A stretch of DNA of 64,000 nucleotides from Rhodovibrio sodomensis (GCF_016583645.1 NZ_NRRL01000005.1:62001-126000), one strand, 5' to 3'; positions 44,990 to 54,299 are shown, numbered from the stretch's first letter. Numbers and translations are program-made. The notes: generated by a model not told the origin, from the sequence alone.

Positions 44990-46425
44990 AGCGCCTCCAG
45001 CCGGGTGACGCCCTGACCGGCGGTGTCGTGCCAAAGGCGTTCGACCAGGTTGGCCGCGACCGCCTTGCGGTAGTCCGCCGTGCCGCGCGCGTCGGAGATC
45101 GGCGAGATGTCCTCCAGGACGGCCGATCTGGCCGCGCGCGCGGTCTCCCGCGTCCAGGGCTTGCCGGTCAGGAACGCCTCGGTGCCGGTAGCGCGCAGCG
45201 GCCGCGGCGCCACCCCGCCGAAGGCCGCGCGCAGCTCCGCGACCGTGCCGTCGTCCGCAACCGCGATCCGGAAGCAGCCCGAGACGCCGGAGATGTCCTG
45301 GTCCACCCGCTTGGCGATCTTGTAGCCGGCGAACCGGCTGCCGGGCGTGGGCGGGGGCACCCGGATCGCGGCGATCAGGTCGTCGGCCGCCATCACCGTC
45401 TGGCGATAGCCGGTGACGAAGTCCGCTGCCGCGACCCGGCGCCGGCCCCGCGGCCCGATCAGTTCCACCCCGGCGTCGAGCGCGATCAGGGCCGGCAGGC
45501 TGTCGCCAATCGGCGAGGCCGTGCCCAGATTGCCGCCGACCGTGCCGATGTTACGGATCTGCGCGCCGCCCAGCCGACGGAAATAGCTGGCGAGATCGGG
45601 CGCTAGCGCGGCGAGGCGGTCCAGCATGTCGGCGTAGGGCGCGGCCGCGCCGACGACGAGCCCGCCGTCATCGGTGCTGCGCACCTCGTGCAGCGCGTCC
45701 AACCGGTCGAGTGAGAGGATCGTCGGCGGGTGCGCGCCGTCCTTGGTGACCTTGAGGCCGAGGTCGGTGCCGCCGGCCCACAGCCAGGCGTCCGGCAGCG
45801 CCGCGCGCAACGCGGCCAGCTCGTCCAGCGTGGTGGGGGCGACGAACCGGCCGCCGTCCGGGGCGGTGTAATCCAGCCGTGTGGTGCGCCGGTCCTGCTG
45901 CCCGGCGTCGAGGGCCGGGTCGTTCGGGCGCGGCTGGGTCACCGGCAGGCTGCGTGCGGCGTCGAGGATCGGGCGGTAGCCGGTGCAGCGACACAGGTTG
46001 CCGGCGAGCGCGTCCATCAAACTGTCGTCGTCGCGCTCCGGGCGCGTCGCGATCGCCGCCAGCGACATCACGAACCCGGGCGAGCAGTAGCCGCACTGCG
46101 TGGCGAACTGCTCGGCCATCGCCGTCTGCGCTGGGTGGGGCTGGCCCTGGCCGTCGCTCAAGCCCTCCGTCGTTACCACGCGGCAGCCGTCGAGCTGAGC
46201 CAGCGGCAGGATGCAGGCGCACACCGCACGCCAGTCCGGCGTGCCGTCCGCCCGGGTCTGGCCGCGGTCGAGCAGGACCGTGCAGGCGCCGCAGTCGCCT
46301 TCCGCGCAGCCTTCCTTGGTCGCGCGCAGCCCCTGAGCCCGTAGCCAGTCCAGCGTCATCCGGTGGGCTGGCTGGTCGGCCACGCGCCGCGGCGATCCGT
46401 TCAGGGTGAACTGCAACTCCGTCAT
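44986..46425 (-). CDS. xdhA: XdhA, Fe-S/FAD subunit of xanthine dehydrogenase
   Basis: The 479-residue subunit has a plant-type [2Fe-2S] domain (about residues 1-80, GCAEGDCGACTV), a second [2Fe-2S] domain (CGYCSPGF ... CRCTGYR, about 95-155) and an FAD domain (about 180-460, LWAGGTDLGLKV; TVGGNLGTASPIGDS). Passes electrons to NAD. ATG 46425 chosen since the 13-codon extension is not family-like. First gene of the leftward purine operon. Confidence 0.94.
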   Translation of the reverse strand: MTELQFTLNGSPRRVADQPAHRMTLDWLRAQGLRATKEGCAEGDCGACTVLLDRGQTRADGTPDWRAVCACILPLAQLDGCRVVTTEGLSDGQGQPHPAQTAMAEQFATQCGYCSPGFVMSLAAIATRPERDDDSLMDALAGNLCRCTGYRPILDAARSLPVTQPRPNDPALDAGQQDRRTTRLDYTAPDGGRFVAPTTLDELAALRAALPDAWLWAGGTDLGLKVTKDGAHPPTILSLDRLDALHEVRSTDDGGLVVGAAAPYADMLDRLAALAPDLASYFRRLGGAQIRNIGTVGGNLGTASPIGDSLPALIALDAGVELIGPRGRRRVAAADFVTGYRQTVMAADDLIAAIRVPPPTPGSRFAGYKIAKRVDQDISGVSGCFRIAVADDGTVAELRAAFGGVAPRPLRATGTEAFLTGKPWTRETARAARSAVLEDISPISDARGTADYRKAVAANLVERLWHDTAGQGVTRLEAL

Positions 46426-46488
46426 CACACGCCAGCGCCCCGCGGGGTTCCAGGAAAAGCACACCGGAAAAGGGTATCAGCGGGCGAT

Positions 46489-46523
46489 ATCGTCCACAAT
46501 GTGTCCGAAAAATTGTCGACAAT
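46489..46523. promoter_or_regulatory. Paired candidate operators in the xdhA / importer divergent promoter
   Basis: ATTGTCGACAAT (46512-46523, perfect palindrome) and ATCGTCCACAAT (46489-46500, one mismatch to ATTGTnnACAAT), 23 bp apart centre to centre, about two helical turns. Both match the site before the FCD-GntR gene at 37155. Their position, 64-98 bp before the xdhA start, suits repression of the leftward operon. Confidence 0.6.
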
Positions 46524-46736
46524 CCGCGAAAGCCGCGGCTACCCTCGCGTTCCGTCGGCGCTCTGGCCCCTTTGGCAAAGGCGCGGCCTTTCGCGCCGAC
46601 GGCGAACCGGGCTACAACGACCCATCCGGCACACACGCGAAGATAACAGCCGGCTGGACGCAGGGAAGGTCGCGCGCAACCGCAAAGCAGCCGGGCGCGC
46701 CGCCAGGGCACGATCACGAGAGGGAGGCGTCGAGGG

Positions 46737-47789
46737 ATGCCGTTTCGTTTGACACAGACCGTCCGGGCGCTGGCGCTTGGGATCGCCGTCGCGCTGGGCG
46801 GGATCGCCACGGGCGGTACGCCCGTCCATGCGCAGGATCAGTTGTCGGTCAAGTTCACGCTGGACTGGAAATTCGAGGGGCCGGCCGCGCCGTTCCTGCT
46901 GGCCAACCAGCGCGGCTATTTCGAACAGGAAGGCCTGGACGTCACGATCGACTCCGGCAACGGCAGCGCGGGCGCGGTAACCCGCGTGGCCTCGGGCGCG
47001 TACGACATCGCCATGGCCGACCTGAACTCGATGGTCGAGTTCAACGCCCAGAACCCGGACAAGGCGATGACGGCGATGTTCATCGTCTACAACGCGCCGC
47101 CGTTCGCCATCTTCACGTTGGACTCCAGCGACATCGAGACCGCGCAGGATCTGGAGGGCAAGACCCTCGGCGCGCCGGTGTTCGACGCCCCGCGCAAGCT
47201 GTTCCCGGCGTTCGCGCGGGAGATGGGGATCGACCGCTCCAAGGTCAGCTGGCAGTCGATGGACCCGCCGCTGCGCGAGCCCATGCTGGTGCGCGGCGAT
47301 GTCGACGCGATCTCCGGCTTCTACTTCACCAGCCTGCTCAACCTGCGCGCGCTGGGCGTCGGCCGGGACGATCTGAAGATCTGGCAGTACAGCGACGCGG
47401 GCCTCGATCTCTACGGCAACGGCCTGATCGCCTCGCCGGAGATGATGCGGAACCATCCCGACAAGCTGACCGGCTTCCTGCGCGCGGTCGTGCGCGGCTG
47501 GGCCGCGGTGATCAAGAACCCGGACGCCGGCATCGCCGCGGTCAAGCAGCGCGATCCGCTGATCGACGCGGCCCTGGAGAAGGACCGCCTGATGATGGCG
47601 ATCGACAACAACGTGCTGACGCCGGAGGTCGCGCGGAACGGCATGGGCGGGATAAACCGCGAGCGCATGGCCCGGGCGATCGACCAGGTGGCGCTGTCGT
47701 TCGGCATCGAAGACGAGCCGAGCGTGGACGCGGTGTTCACGAGCCGGTTCCTGCCGGCCAAGGAAGAACGAATGCTGCCCACGAACTAG
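46737..47789 (+). CDS. NMT1/SsuA-family ABC substrate-binding protein, probable purine or ureide importer
   Basis: The 350-residue protein has a signal peptide (about 1-33, VHAQ) and NMT1-type features: KFTLDWKFEGPAAPFLLANQRGYFEQEGLDVTIDSGNG and SGAYDIAMADLNSM. The family binds nitrate, sulfonates, taurine, pyrimidine precursors and others, so the ligand cannot be read directly; the flanking purine-degradation genes and shared operators suggest a purine base or ureide. ATG 46737 follows GAGGGAGGCG. Start of a rightward operon with ATPase, permease, puuE and allA. Confidence 0.8.
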   Translation: MPFRLTQTVRALALGIAVALGGIATGGTPVHAQDQLSVKFTLDWKFEGPAAPFLLANQRGYFEQEGLDVTIDSGNGSAGAVTRVASGAYDIAMADLNSMVEFNAQNPDKAMTAMFIVYNAPPFAIFTLDSSDIETAQDLEGKTLGAPVFDAPRKLFPAFAREMGIDRSKVSWQSMDPPLREPMLVRGDVDAISGFYFTSLLNLRALGVGRDDLKIWQYSDAGLDLYGNGLIASPEMMRNHPDKLTGFLRAVVRGWAAVIKNPDAGIAAVKQRDPLIDAALEKDRLMMAIDNNVLTPEVARNGMGGINRERMARAIDQVALSFGIEDEPSVDAVFTSRFLPAKEERMLPTN

Positions 47790-47804
47790 TGGCATCCGAC
47801 TGAT

Positions 47805-47910
47805 TCCCTCCTCCACTGGGAGGAGGGGCTAGGGGAGGAGGGTGCCGCAGGCGTCGGCCGCGCTTACCCCCTCTCCCTAGCCCCGTCCTCCCACGTGGCG
47901 GAGCCGGGAT
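47805..47910. repeat. Palindromic repeat family C, copy 2
   Basis: Starts TTCCCTCCTCCACTGGGAGG, with an AGGGGGAGG-type body and ends with CCTCTCCCTAGCCCCGTCCTCCCA. It lies between the binding-protein gene and its ATPase gene. Confidence 0.6.
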
Positions 47911-47986
47911 TTGATGTGCGCCGCGCGGTACGCCAGACGTGCCCCGGCGCCCTGCATCATCCCGATCCCAGCGAAAGGCCCGGGAC

Positions 47987-48775
47987 TTGTCCGGTTTCAT
48001 CGAACTCGACCGTGTGCGCCTGCGCTACCAGGAGGGTGACGAACTCGCCCTGGAGCAGACCTCGCTGGAGGTCGCGGAAGGCGAGTTCGTCGCCGTGGTC
48101 GGCCCGTCCGGCTGCGGCAAGTCCTCGCTGATGAAGCTGGTGACCGGGCTGCTGCCGCCCAGCGAGGGCAACATCACGGTGGCCGGGCAGGACGTGTCCG
48201 GGCCGATCTCGATCGTCGGCATGGCGTTTCAGGCGTCCACCCTTTTGCCCTGGCGCACCACGCTGCAGAACGTGATGCTGCCGCTGGAAATCGTCCAGCC
48301 GCACCGCAGCCAACTGCGCAGGCACCGCGCGGCGTACGAGGAGAAGGCCCGCGCGCTGCTGGCAGAAGTCGGGCTCAGCGGGTTCGAGGACAAATACCCC
48401 TGGGAACTGTCCGGCGGCATGCAGCAGCGCGCCAACCTGTGCCGTGCGCTGATCCACGAGCCGAAGCTGCTGATGCTGGACGAGCCGTTCGGCGCGCTCG
48501 ACGCGTTCACCCGCGAGGAGCTGTGGGACACCCTGCAGGCGCTGTGGATGCAGCACGGCTTCACCGTGATCCTGGTGACCCACGACCTGCGCGAGGCGGT
48601 CTATCTCGCCGATACGGTCTACGTCATGAGCAAGCGCCCCGGACGGATCCTGGAGCGCCGGCACAACCCGCTTCCGCGCCCGCGCACCCAGGAGACCAGC
48701 TTCACCAGCCAGTTCGTCGATCTGGTTCACGAACTGCGCGACAAGATCAAGGACGTGAGGGCGGCCGATGGCTGA
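47987..48775 (+). CDS. ABC ATPase of the putative purine/ureide importer
   Basis: About 262 residues from TTG 47987 (GAAAGG upstream); an ATG at 47939 would add 16 basic, non-conserved residues. SsuB/TauB/NrtD-type ATPase: Walker [35 protein letters not shown], signature [16 protein letters not shown] and Walker B LLMLDEPFGALDAFTREEL. It overlaps the permease gene by 8 bp. Confidence 0.87.
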   Translation: MSGFIELDRVRLRYQEGDELALEQTSLEVAEGEFVAVVGPSGCGKSSLMKLVTGLLPPSEGNITVAGQDVSGPISIVGMAFQASTLLPWRTTLQNVMLPLEIVQPHRSQLRRHRAAYEEKARALLAEVGLSGFEDKYPWELSGGMQQRANLCRALIHEPKLLMLDEPFGALDAFTREELWDTLQALWMQHGFTVILVTHDLREAVYLADTVYVMSKRPGRILERRHNPLPRPRTQETSFTSQFVDLVHELRDKIKDVRAADG

Positions 48776-49607
48776 GGAGAGCATCACCCGCGACGCCCCC
48801 GCGCCGCCGGCCCGCCGGGACGACCGTCCGCTGGTCAAGCGCATGGCGACCCACCGGCGCACCCAGAAGGCGGCGCCTTACCTGTCGACGATCGGGCTGT
48901 TCGTGCTGTGGGAAGGCATCGTCCGGCTGTTCGACGTGCCGACCTACATCCTGCCCACGCCCAGCGAGTCCTTTGTCGCGGTCTGGGAATATCGGGACGC
49001 GATCTGGATGCACGCCGCCCAGACGCTCTACACCACGCTCGCCGGCTTCGCGATCGCGGTGGTGTTCGGCGTGCTTCTGGGCGCGCTGGTCGGCTCCTCG
49101 CGGGCGATCTACGACGCGGTCAATCCGCTGCTGATCGGCTTCAACTCGATCCCCAAGGTGGCGGTCGTGCCGATCCTGGTGATGTGGTTCGGTATCGGGA
49201 GTGTGCCGGCGATCCTGACCGCCTTCCTGATCTCCTTCTTCCCGATCGTGGTCAACGTCGCGACCGGTCTGGCGACCCTGGAGCCGGAGCTGCGCGACGT
49301 GCTGCGCTCGCTGGGGGCGACGCGCCGCGATATCCTGGTCAAGGTCGGCTTCCCGCGTGCGCTGCCGTACTTCTTCGCCTCGCTGAAGGTGGCGATCACG
49401 CTCGCCTTCGTCGGCTCCGTCCTGGCGGAGACGGTCGCCTCCAACCTTGGCGTCGGCTATCTGATGATGTCCGCCAGTTCCAAGTTCAACATGCCGCTCG
49501 TGTTCGCCGGGCTGATGGTGATTGCCGCCATGGGCATCGCGATGTACGAGGTCTGCAACCGGATCGAGCGGCGATCGACCAAGTGGGCGCACCGTGGCGA
49601 TCAGTAA
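48768..49607 (+). CDS. ABC permease of the putative purine/ureide importer
   Basis: The 279-residue SsuC/TauC-type permease has six hydrophobic segments, SFVAVWEYRDAIWMHAAQTLYTTLAGF and the coupling motif LEPELRDVLRSLGATRRDILVKVGFPRALP. The N-terminal ~30 residues are charged and cytoplasmic. Overlaps both neighbours, so the operon is tightly coupled into puuE. Confidence 0.87.
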   Translation: MAEESITRDAPAPPARRDDRPLVKRMATHRRTQKAAPYLSTIGLFVLWEGIVRLFDVPTYILPTPSESFVAVWEYRDAIWMHAAQTLYTTLAGFAIAVVFGVLLGALVGSSRAIYDAVNPLLIGFNSIPKVAVVPILVMWFGIGSVPAILTAFLISFFPIVVNVATGLATLEPELRDVLRSLGATRRDILVKVGFPRALPYFFASLKVAITLAFVGSVLAETVASNLGVGYLMMSASSKFNMPLVFAGLMVIAAMGIAMYEVCNRIERRSTKWAHRGDQ

Positions 49608-50568
49608 CGGCGATTCCTCTTCCGAAGACCCGAAGATCGGTCCGGTCGGGCGCGACTATCCGCGCGACCTGATCGGCTACGCCGGCGATCCGCCGGACCC
49701 GAAGTGGCCGGGCGGGGCGCGCATCGCGGTCCAGGTCGTGGTCAACTACGAGGAAGGCGGCGAGCGCTGCCTGCTGCACGGCGACGGCGAGTCCGAGGCA
49801 TTCCTGTCGGAGATCGTCGGCGCCGCGTCCTGGCCGGGCGCGCGGCACATGAACATGGAATCGCTGTACGAGTACGGCGCGCGCAGCGGTTTCTGGCGGC
49901 TGCGCCGGCTGCTCGCGGGCCGCGGCGTCCCGGTGACGGTGTTCGGGGTGGCGAGCGCGCTGGTGCGCAACCCGCAGGCGGTCGCCGCCATGCAGGCCGA
50001 CGGCTGGGAGATCGCCAGTCACGGCCTGAAGTGGATCGACCACGCCGGCCTGAGCCGGGCGGCGGAGCGCGCGCACATCCGCAAGGCGCTGGCGCTGCAC
50101 GAGCATGCGACCGGCGAGCGTCCGCAGGGCTGGTACACCGGCCGCACCTCCGCCCACACGACCGAGCTCGTGATGGCGGAGACGGACGTGCTCTATTCCG
50201 CCGACAGCTACGCCGACGATCTGCCCTACTGGATTGACGGGCCGAACGGGCCGTTTCTGATGGTGCCCTACACGCTGGACGCCAACGACATGCGCTTCGC
50301 TACGCCGCAGGGCTTCAACAGCGGCGACCAATTCGAGCGGTATCTGAAAGACAGCTTCGACACGCTCTACGAAGAGGGGCGGGCGGGCGCGCCCAAGATG
50401 CTCTCGATCGGCCTGCACTGCCGTCTCGCCGGCCGGCCCGGCCGGGCGGCCGCGCTCGCCCGTTTCCTCGACCATGCACTGGCGCACGAGGGCGTCTGGT
50501 TCGCGCGCCGGATCGATATCGCCCGGCACTGGGCCGAGACCCATCCGCCGGCCGCCCGGCCGGCATGA
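49594..50568 (+). CDS. puuE: PuuE, polysaccharide-deacetylase-fold allantoinase
   Basis: About 324 residues from GTG 49594 (14-bp overlap with the permease gene; start moderately sure). NodB-fold cyclic amidase converting allantoin to allantoate. Family words: GRDYPRDLIGYAGDPPDPKWPGGARIAVQVVVNYEEGGE, MESLYEYGARSGFWRL, SHGLKWIDH and GWYTGRTS. Follows the UraD-UraH reaction. It overlaps allA by 4 bp. Confidence 0.92.
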   Translation: MAISNGDSSSEDPKIGPVGRDYPRDLIGYAGDPPDPKWPGGARIAVQVVVNYEEGGERCLLHGDGESEAFLSEIVGAASWPGARHMNMESLYEYGARSGFWRLRRLLAGRGVPVTVFGVASALVRNPQAVAAMQADGWEIASHGLKWIDHAGLSRAAERAHIRKALALHEHATGERPQGWYTGRTSAHTTELVMAETDVLYSADSYADDLPYWIDGPNGPFLMVPYTLDANDMRFATPQGFNSGDQFERYLKDSFDTLYEEGRAGAPKMLSIGLHCRLAGRPGRAAALARFLDHALAHEGVWFARRIDIARHWAETHPPAARPA

Positions 50569-51071
50569 CCCAGTTGACGCCCGAGCCGCTGACGCCCGAA
50601 CCGCTGACGAGCGGGGCGTTCGCCCCGTTCGGCACCGTGCTGCAGCGCGCGGAGGCCGAGGCCTATCCGATCAACCAGGGCACGACGACGCGCTACAACG
50701 CCCTGTCCCACGTCGATCCGGGGCCGGACGGCGAGGTGATCGTCTCGATCTTCGCCGGCACCCGCCGGCCGACGCCGATCGCGGTCCGCATGTTGGAGCG
50801 CCATCCGCTGGGCGATCAGGTGTTCTGGCCGCTGTCGGACGCCGACTGGCTGGTCGTGGTCGCGCCGGGCGAGGCGCCGACGGCGGCGGACTGCCGCTGC
50901 TTCCGGGCGCGCGGCGACCAGGGCGTGCGCTACGCCGCCAACGTCTGGCACCACCCGCTGCTGACGTTGGAGCCGCGGCAGGACTTCCTGGTCCTCGACC
51001 GCCGCGGGCCGGGCGAAAACCTGGAAGAGATCTTCTTCGACGCGGCGCCGGCCACGATCGCCGGCGTCTAG
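50565..51071 (+). CDS. allA: AllA, ureidoglycolate lyase
   Basis: The 168-residue cupin-like enzyme splits ureidoglycolate to glyoxylate and urea. Signatures: SGAFAPFGTVLQ, MLERHPLGDQVFWPL, and VWHHPLLTLEPRQDFLVLDRRGPGENLEE. The N-terminus holds a short repeat (LTPEPLTPEPL). The urea produced feeds the urease cluster downstream. Its TAG stop (51069-51071) is part of the CTAG edge of a repeat element. Confidence 0.92.
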   Translation: MTQLTPEPLTPEPLTSGAFAPFGTVLQRAEAEAYPINQGTTTRYNALSHVDPGPDGEVIVSIFAGTRRPTPIAVRMLERHPLGDQVFWPLSDADWLVVVAPGEAPTAADCRCFRARGDQGVRYAANVWHHPLLTLEPRQDFLVLDRRGPGENLEEIFFDAAPATIAGV

Positions 51072-51112
51072 GGCACGATGCTGAAAAGGTGGGCTCACCT
51101 TCCGGCTTCGTG
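51068..51112. repeat. Partial CTAG-edged hairpin repeat (hairpin I only)
   Basis: CTAGGGCACGATGCTGAAAAGG followed by the complementary arm CCTTCCGGCTTCGTGCCC. Matches hairpin I of the bipartite family; the second half is degraded. The first TAG is the allA stop codon. Confidence 0.5.
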
Positions 51113-51208
51113 CCCGGTTCTCCGGCGTGCAGGAGGCGCGCCCGGGCAACGACAAGAACCGTCAGGCAGACAGGGAGGTGGCGCGTGAAGCCATTCACGG
51201 CAGCGAGC

Positions 51209-51321
51209 TCGAGCAAAATCGATGAAGGTCGAGTCGGTCTTCATCGTGAATTTTGCTCTAACTCCTTGAAAATAGAGCAAGATTCAGCTGAAAGGTGGCT
51301 TCACCTTGCAGCATCTTGCTC
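51209..51321. repeat. Bipartite hairpin repeat, copy 4 (inverted orientation)
   Basis: Read on the minus strand it matches copy 3: hairpin I GAGCAAGATGCTGCAAGG..., linker ATTTTCAAGGAGTTA, hairpin II with GAAGACC / GGTCTTC and GAGCAAAAT / ATTTTGCTC. It ends 21 bp before the NCS1 permease start; an apparent earlier ATG for that gene lies inside it. Confidence 0.7.
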
Positions 51322-51342
51322 GTACGGGAGGCTTGGCGACAG

Positions 51343-52791
51343 ATGACCGATTCCGATCTGGAAGTGAGGCAGATCGACCCCTCGCTCTACAACACCGATC
51401 TGGCGCCGGTGAAGATGCAGGACCGCTCCTGGGGCTGGTTCGAGATCTTCAACGTCTGGGCCAACGATATTCAGAGCCTGTTCGGCTATACCCTGGCCGC
51501 CTCGCTGTTCCTCGCCTACGGGCTGAACGGCTGGCTGGTGTTCGCCGCGATCATCCTGGCCGGCTTCATCGTGATGCTGCTGGTCAACCTGTCCGGCCAG
51601 CCGAGCGTGCGCTACGGCATTCCCTACCCGGTGTTTGCCCGCGCCAGCATGGGGGTGCGCGGCGCCAATTTCCCCGCCATGGTCCGCGGGATCGTGGCGA
51701 TCTTCTGGTACGGCGTGCAGACCTACTTCGCCTCGACGGCGGTCGATCTGCTGATCACCGGGGTGACCGGGATCGAGGGCGGCGCGACCTTCCTCGGCAT
51801 GACCGCGATCGGCTGGCTGTCGTTCGCCATCGTCTGGTCGTTTCAGCTGTACCTCTTCTGGCAGGGGATCGAGTGGATCCGCCGGTTCCTGAACTGGGCC
51901 GGGCCGTTCGTCTACCTGGTCATGATCGCGCTGGCGGTGATCATCGTGGTGCGCGCGGGGGGCGGCCTGTTCGGCGAGTTGGGCAAAATCTTTGCCGCCC
52001 AGGAAAGCCCGGAAGGCGGCCAGCTGGGCGCTTTCCTCGCGGTCACCGGCACGATGATCGCCTATTTCGCCGCCGTGGTGATCAACTTCGGCGACTTCTC
52101 CCGGTTCGTGCGCAGCGAACGGGAGATGAAGATCGGCAACCTGCTCGGCCTGCCGGTCAACATGGTCGTGTTCTCGCTGCTGGCGCTGGTGATCACCGCC
52201 GGGACCGTGGACCTGTTCGGCGAGCAGCTGACCAACCCGACCGAGATCGTCGACCGCGTCGACAGCCTGGTGCTGACGGTGGTGGCGGCGGTGATCTTCT
52301 TTACCGCCACCGTGGGCATCAATCTGGTCGCCAACTTCATCCCGCCAGCGTTCGATTTGGCGAACCTGTGGCCCAGCAAGATCAACTTCCGGATCGGCGG
52401 ACTGATCACCGCGATCGCCGCCTTCTTCATCGGCGGGCTTTGGGTGTCGCTGATCAGCCAGCTGGGGATCACCGGTTTCGTCAACACCCTGGGCGCGGTG
52501 CTGGCCCCGGTCTACGGCATCATGGTGCTGGACTACTACCTGATCAAAAGCGGCAAGCTCGATCTCCAGCAGCTGTTCTCCGCGGACGCGGCCGGCGCGT
52601 ACTTTTACCAGCAGGGCTGGAACAAGCGGGCGATCCTGGCGTGGCTGCCGGCCGCGGCCTTCTCGATCGCGTCCGTCTGGGTGCCCGCGCTCGACGTGCT
52701 GTCCGGCTATAGCTGGGTGATCGGCGCGATTCTCGGCGCCGTGCTGTACTACGGCGCGATGCGCGGCCAGCCGCGACCCGCCGTGGCTTAG
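51343..52791 (+). CDS. NCS1-family purine/allantoin permease
   Basis: The 482-residue protein with about twelve hydrophobic segments starts with the NCS1 pattern RSWGWFEIFNVWANDIQSLFGYTLAASLF and includes GIPYPVFARASMGVRGANFPA and NFGDFSRFVRSEREMKIGN. Members import cytosine, allantoin, uracil, hydantoins or purines with Na+ or H+. Between allA and urease, so allantoin or a purine is the likely substrate. ATG 51343 has CGGGAGG upstream. Confidence 0.87.
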   Translation: MTDSDLEVRQIDPSLYNTDLAPVKMQDRSWGWFEIFNVWANDIQSLFGYTLAASLFLAYGLNGWLVFAAIILAGFIVMLLVNLSGQPSVRYGIPYPVFARASMGVRGANFPAMVRGIVAIFWYGVQTYFASTAVDLLITGVTGIEGGATFLGMTAIGWLSFAIVWSFQLYLFWQGIEWIRRFLNWAGPFVYLVMIALAVIIVVRAGGGLFGELGKIFAAQESPEGGQLGAFLAVTGTMIAYFAAVVINFGDFSRFVRSEREMKIGNLLGLPVNMVVFSLLALVITAGTVDLFGEQLTNPTEIVDRVDSLVLTVVAAVIFFTATVGINLVANFIPPAFDLANLWPSKINFRIGGLITAIAAFFIGGLWVSLISQLGITGFVNTLGAVLAPVYGIMVLDYYLIKSGKLDLQQLFSADAAGAYFYQQGWNKRAILAWLPAAAFSIASVWVPALDVLSGYSWVIGAILGAVLYYGAMRGQPRPAVA

Positions 52792-52992
52792 GTGTAGGCG
52801 GCCCCGCGGCTGCCCAACAAGCGGGCAGTTGCGGGGTCGTCGCGCCGATCTCTGCCCAAGGTGTAGGCGCGCGGCAGGCGCCGGTTTCGGCCGAGTCCGC
52901 CACCCCGGCGGATTCTGCCCGCTGGCACGGCTCTTGCTGGTCGGGTTCATGGTTAAAGCCGGAACCCCCGGGAAGAGGACCCAAGCCGGCCG

Positions 52993-53919
52993 ATGGATGA
53001 GCAGGCCACCGAAGCCGCCGCACCGCCGCCGACCGCCGGCGCCGACGCTGTGCGCGATGCCGCCCGCGCCGGGCCGCGTCCGACGACGGCGCCGCTCGCG
53101 CGGTCGATCGGCGGCTGCCGGCTGGCGTTCGACTTGGCGCACGGGGGCACGCGCCTGAAAACCCGCGACCAGCGCGCGCCGGCAAGGCTGCTGACCCCGC
53201 GCGACCGGGCGGTCGGGATCGCCGGCGCCACGCTGGTCAACGAGGCCGGCGGGCTCGCCGGCGGCGACCGGCTGGAGCATGCGGTCGAGCTCGGGGCGGG
53301 CGCGGCGGCCGTCGTCACCGGCCAGGCGGCGGAGAAGGTCTACCGGTCGACCGGCCCGGCGAGCGTGCTGTCGACGGACCTGCAGGTGGGCGCGGACGGC
53401 TGGCTCGAATGGCTGCCGCAGGAGACCATTGTGTTCGACCGCGCGCACCTGAGCCGCCGCACCTCGGCGTCGCTTGCCGCGTCCGGCCGGCTGCTGGCAG
53501 GCGAGCTGACCGTGCTGGGCCGCACCGCGCGCGGCGAACGCACCGACCACGGGCGGCTGTTGGAAACCTGGCGCGTGCACCGCGACGGCCGGCTCGCCTG
53601 GGCCGACGGGCTGCGGCTCGCGCCGCCCAACACCGCGCTGGACGCGGCCGCGGGGTTCGACGGCTGTCCCGCGCTCGCCACCCTGATCTATGCCGGGCCG
53701 GATGCGGGCGACCGGCTGCCGGTCGCGCGGGAAATCCTGGCCGGGCACCGCGGTACGGAGGTGCGCGCGGGCGTGACCCAGGTGGCCGGTCTGCTGCTGG
53801 TGCGCGTGCTGGCGCCGACCGGGGCCGCGCTGCGCCGGACGGTGGCCGGCTTCTGGGCCGACTTCCGCGCCGCCGCCGCCGGCCTGCCGGCGCGCGTCCC
53901 GGCGGCCTGGCACACCTGA
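52993..53919 (+). CDS. ureD: UreD, urease accessory protein
   Basis: The 308-residue scaffold for UreF/UreG during nickel insertion. Family words: RLAFDLAHGGTRLKTRDQRAPARLL, NEAGGLAGGDRLEHAVELG, VTGQAAEKVYRS and WLEWLPQETIVFDRAHL. An N-terminal Ala/Pro-rich extension (~30 aa) precedes the domain. 49 bp before ureA; the 200 bp upstream hold no gene or clear signal beyond a presumed promoter. Confidence 0.92.
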   Translation: MDEQATEAAAPPPTAGADAVRDAARAGPRPTTAPLARSIGGCRLAFDLAHGGTRLKTRDQRAPARLLTPRDRAVGIAGATLVNEAGGLAGGDRLEHAVELGAGAAAVVTGQAAEKVYRSTGPASVLSTDLQVGADGWLEWLPQETIVFDRAHLSRRTSASLAASGRLLAGELTVLGRTARGERTDHGRLLETWRVHRDGRLAWADGLRLAPPNTALDAAAGFDGCPALATLIYAGPDAGDRLPVAREILAGHRGTEVRAGVTQVAGLLLVRVLAPTGAALRRTVAGFWADFRAAAAGLPARVPAAWHT

Positions 53920-53968
53920 CGGGCACAACCCGACGCGCAACAAGATCCAGACGGGAGGCTGAGGGCCG

Positions 53969-54271
53969 ATGCAACTGAGCCCACGCGAGAAGGACAAGCT
54001 GATGGTCGCCACCGCGGCCATGGTCGCGCGCCGGCGCCTCGAGCGCGGGGTCAAGCTGAACTACCCCGAGGCGGTCGCGCTGATCACCGACTTCATCATG
54101 GAAGGCGCCCGCGACGGCCGCTCGGTCGCCGAGCTGATGCGCGACGGCGGCGAGGTGCTGTCGCGCGACCAGGTGATGGAGGGCGTGCCGGAGATGGTCC
54201 CCGACGTGCAGGTCGAGGCGACCTTTCCCGACGGCACCAAGCTGGTGACCGTCCACGATCCGATCCGCTGA
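53969..54271 (+). CDS. ureA: UreA, urease gamma subunit
   Basis: The 100-residue gamma subunit: [35 protein letters not shown] and [11 protein letters not shown]. Structural part of the (UreABC)3 urease. 28 bp before ureB. Confidence 0.96.
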   Translation: MQLSPREKDKLMVATAAMVARRRLERGVKLNYPEAVALITDFIMEGARDGRSVAELMRDGGEVLSRDQVMEGVPEMVPDVQVEATFPDGTKLVTVHDPIR

Positions 54272-54299
54272 TCCCCGAGCCGAGAGAGGAAGCGCCGCC

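Noticed and set aside
51295..51342. Upstream ATG for the NCS1 permease
   Set aside because: Lies inside the inverted hairpin repeat; ATG 51343 has a ribosome site and family-like N-terminus.
51301..54054. 917-codon minus-strand frame across the NCS1 permease and ureD
   Set aside because: Shadow of two well supported genes on the other strand; it crosses an intergenic repeat and has no recognisable domain.
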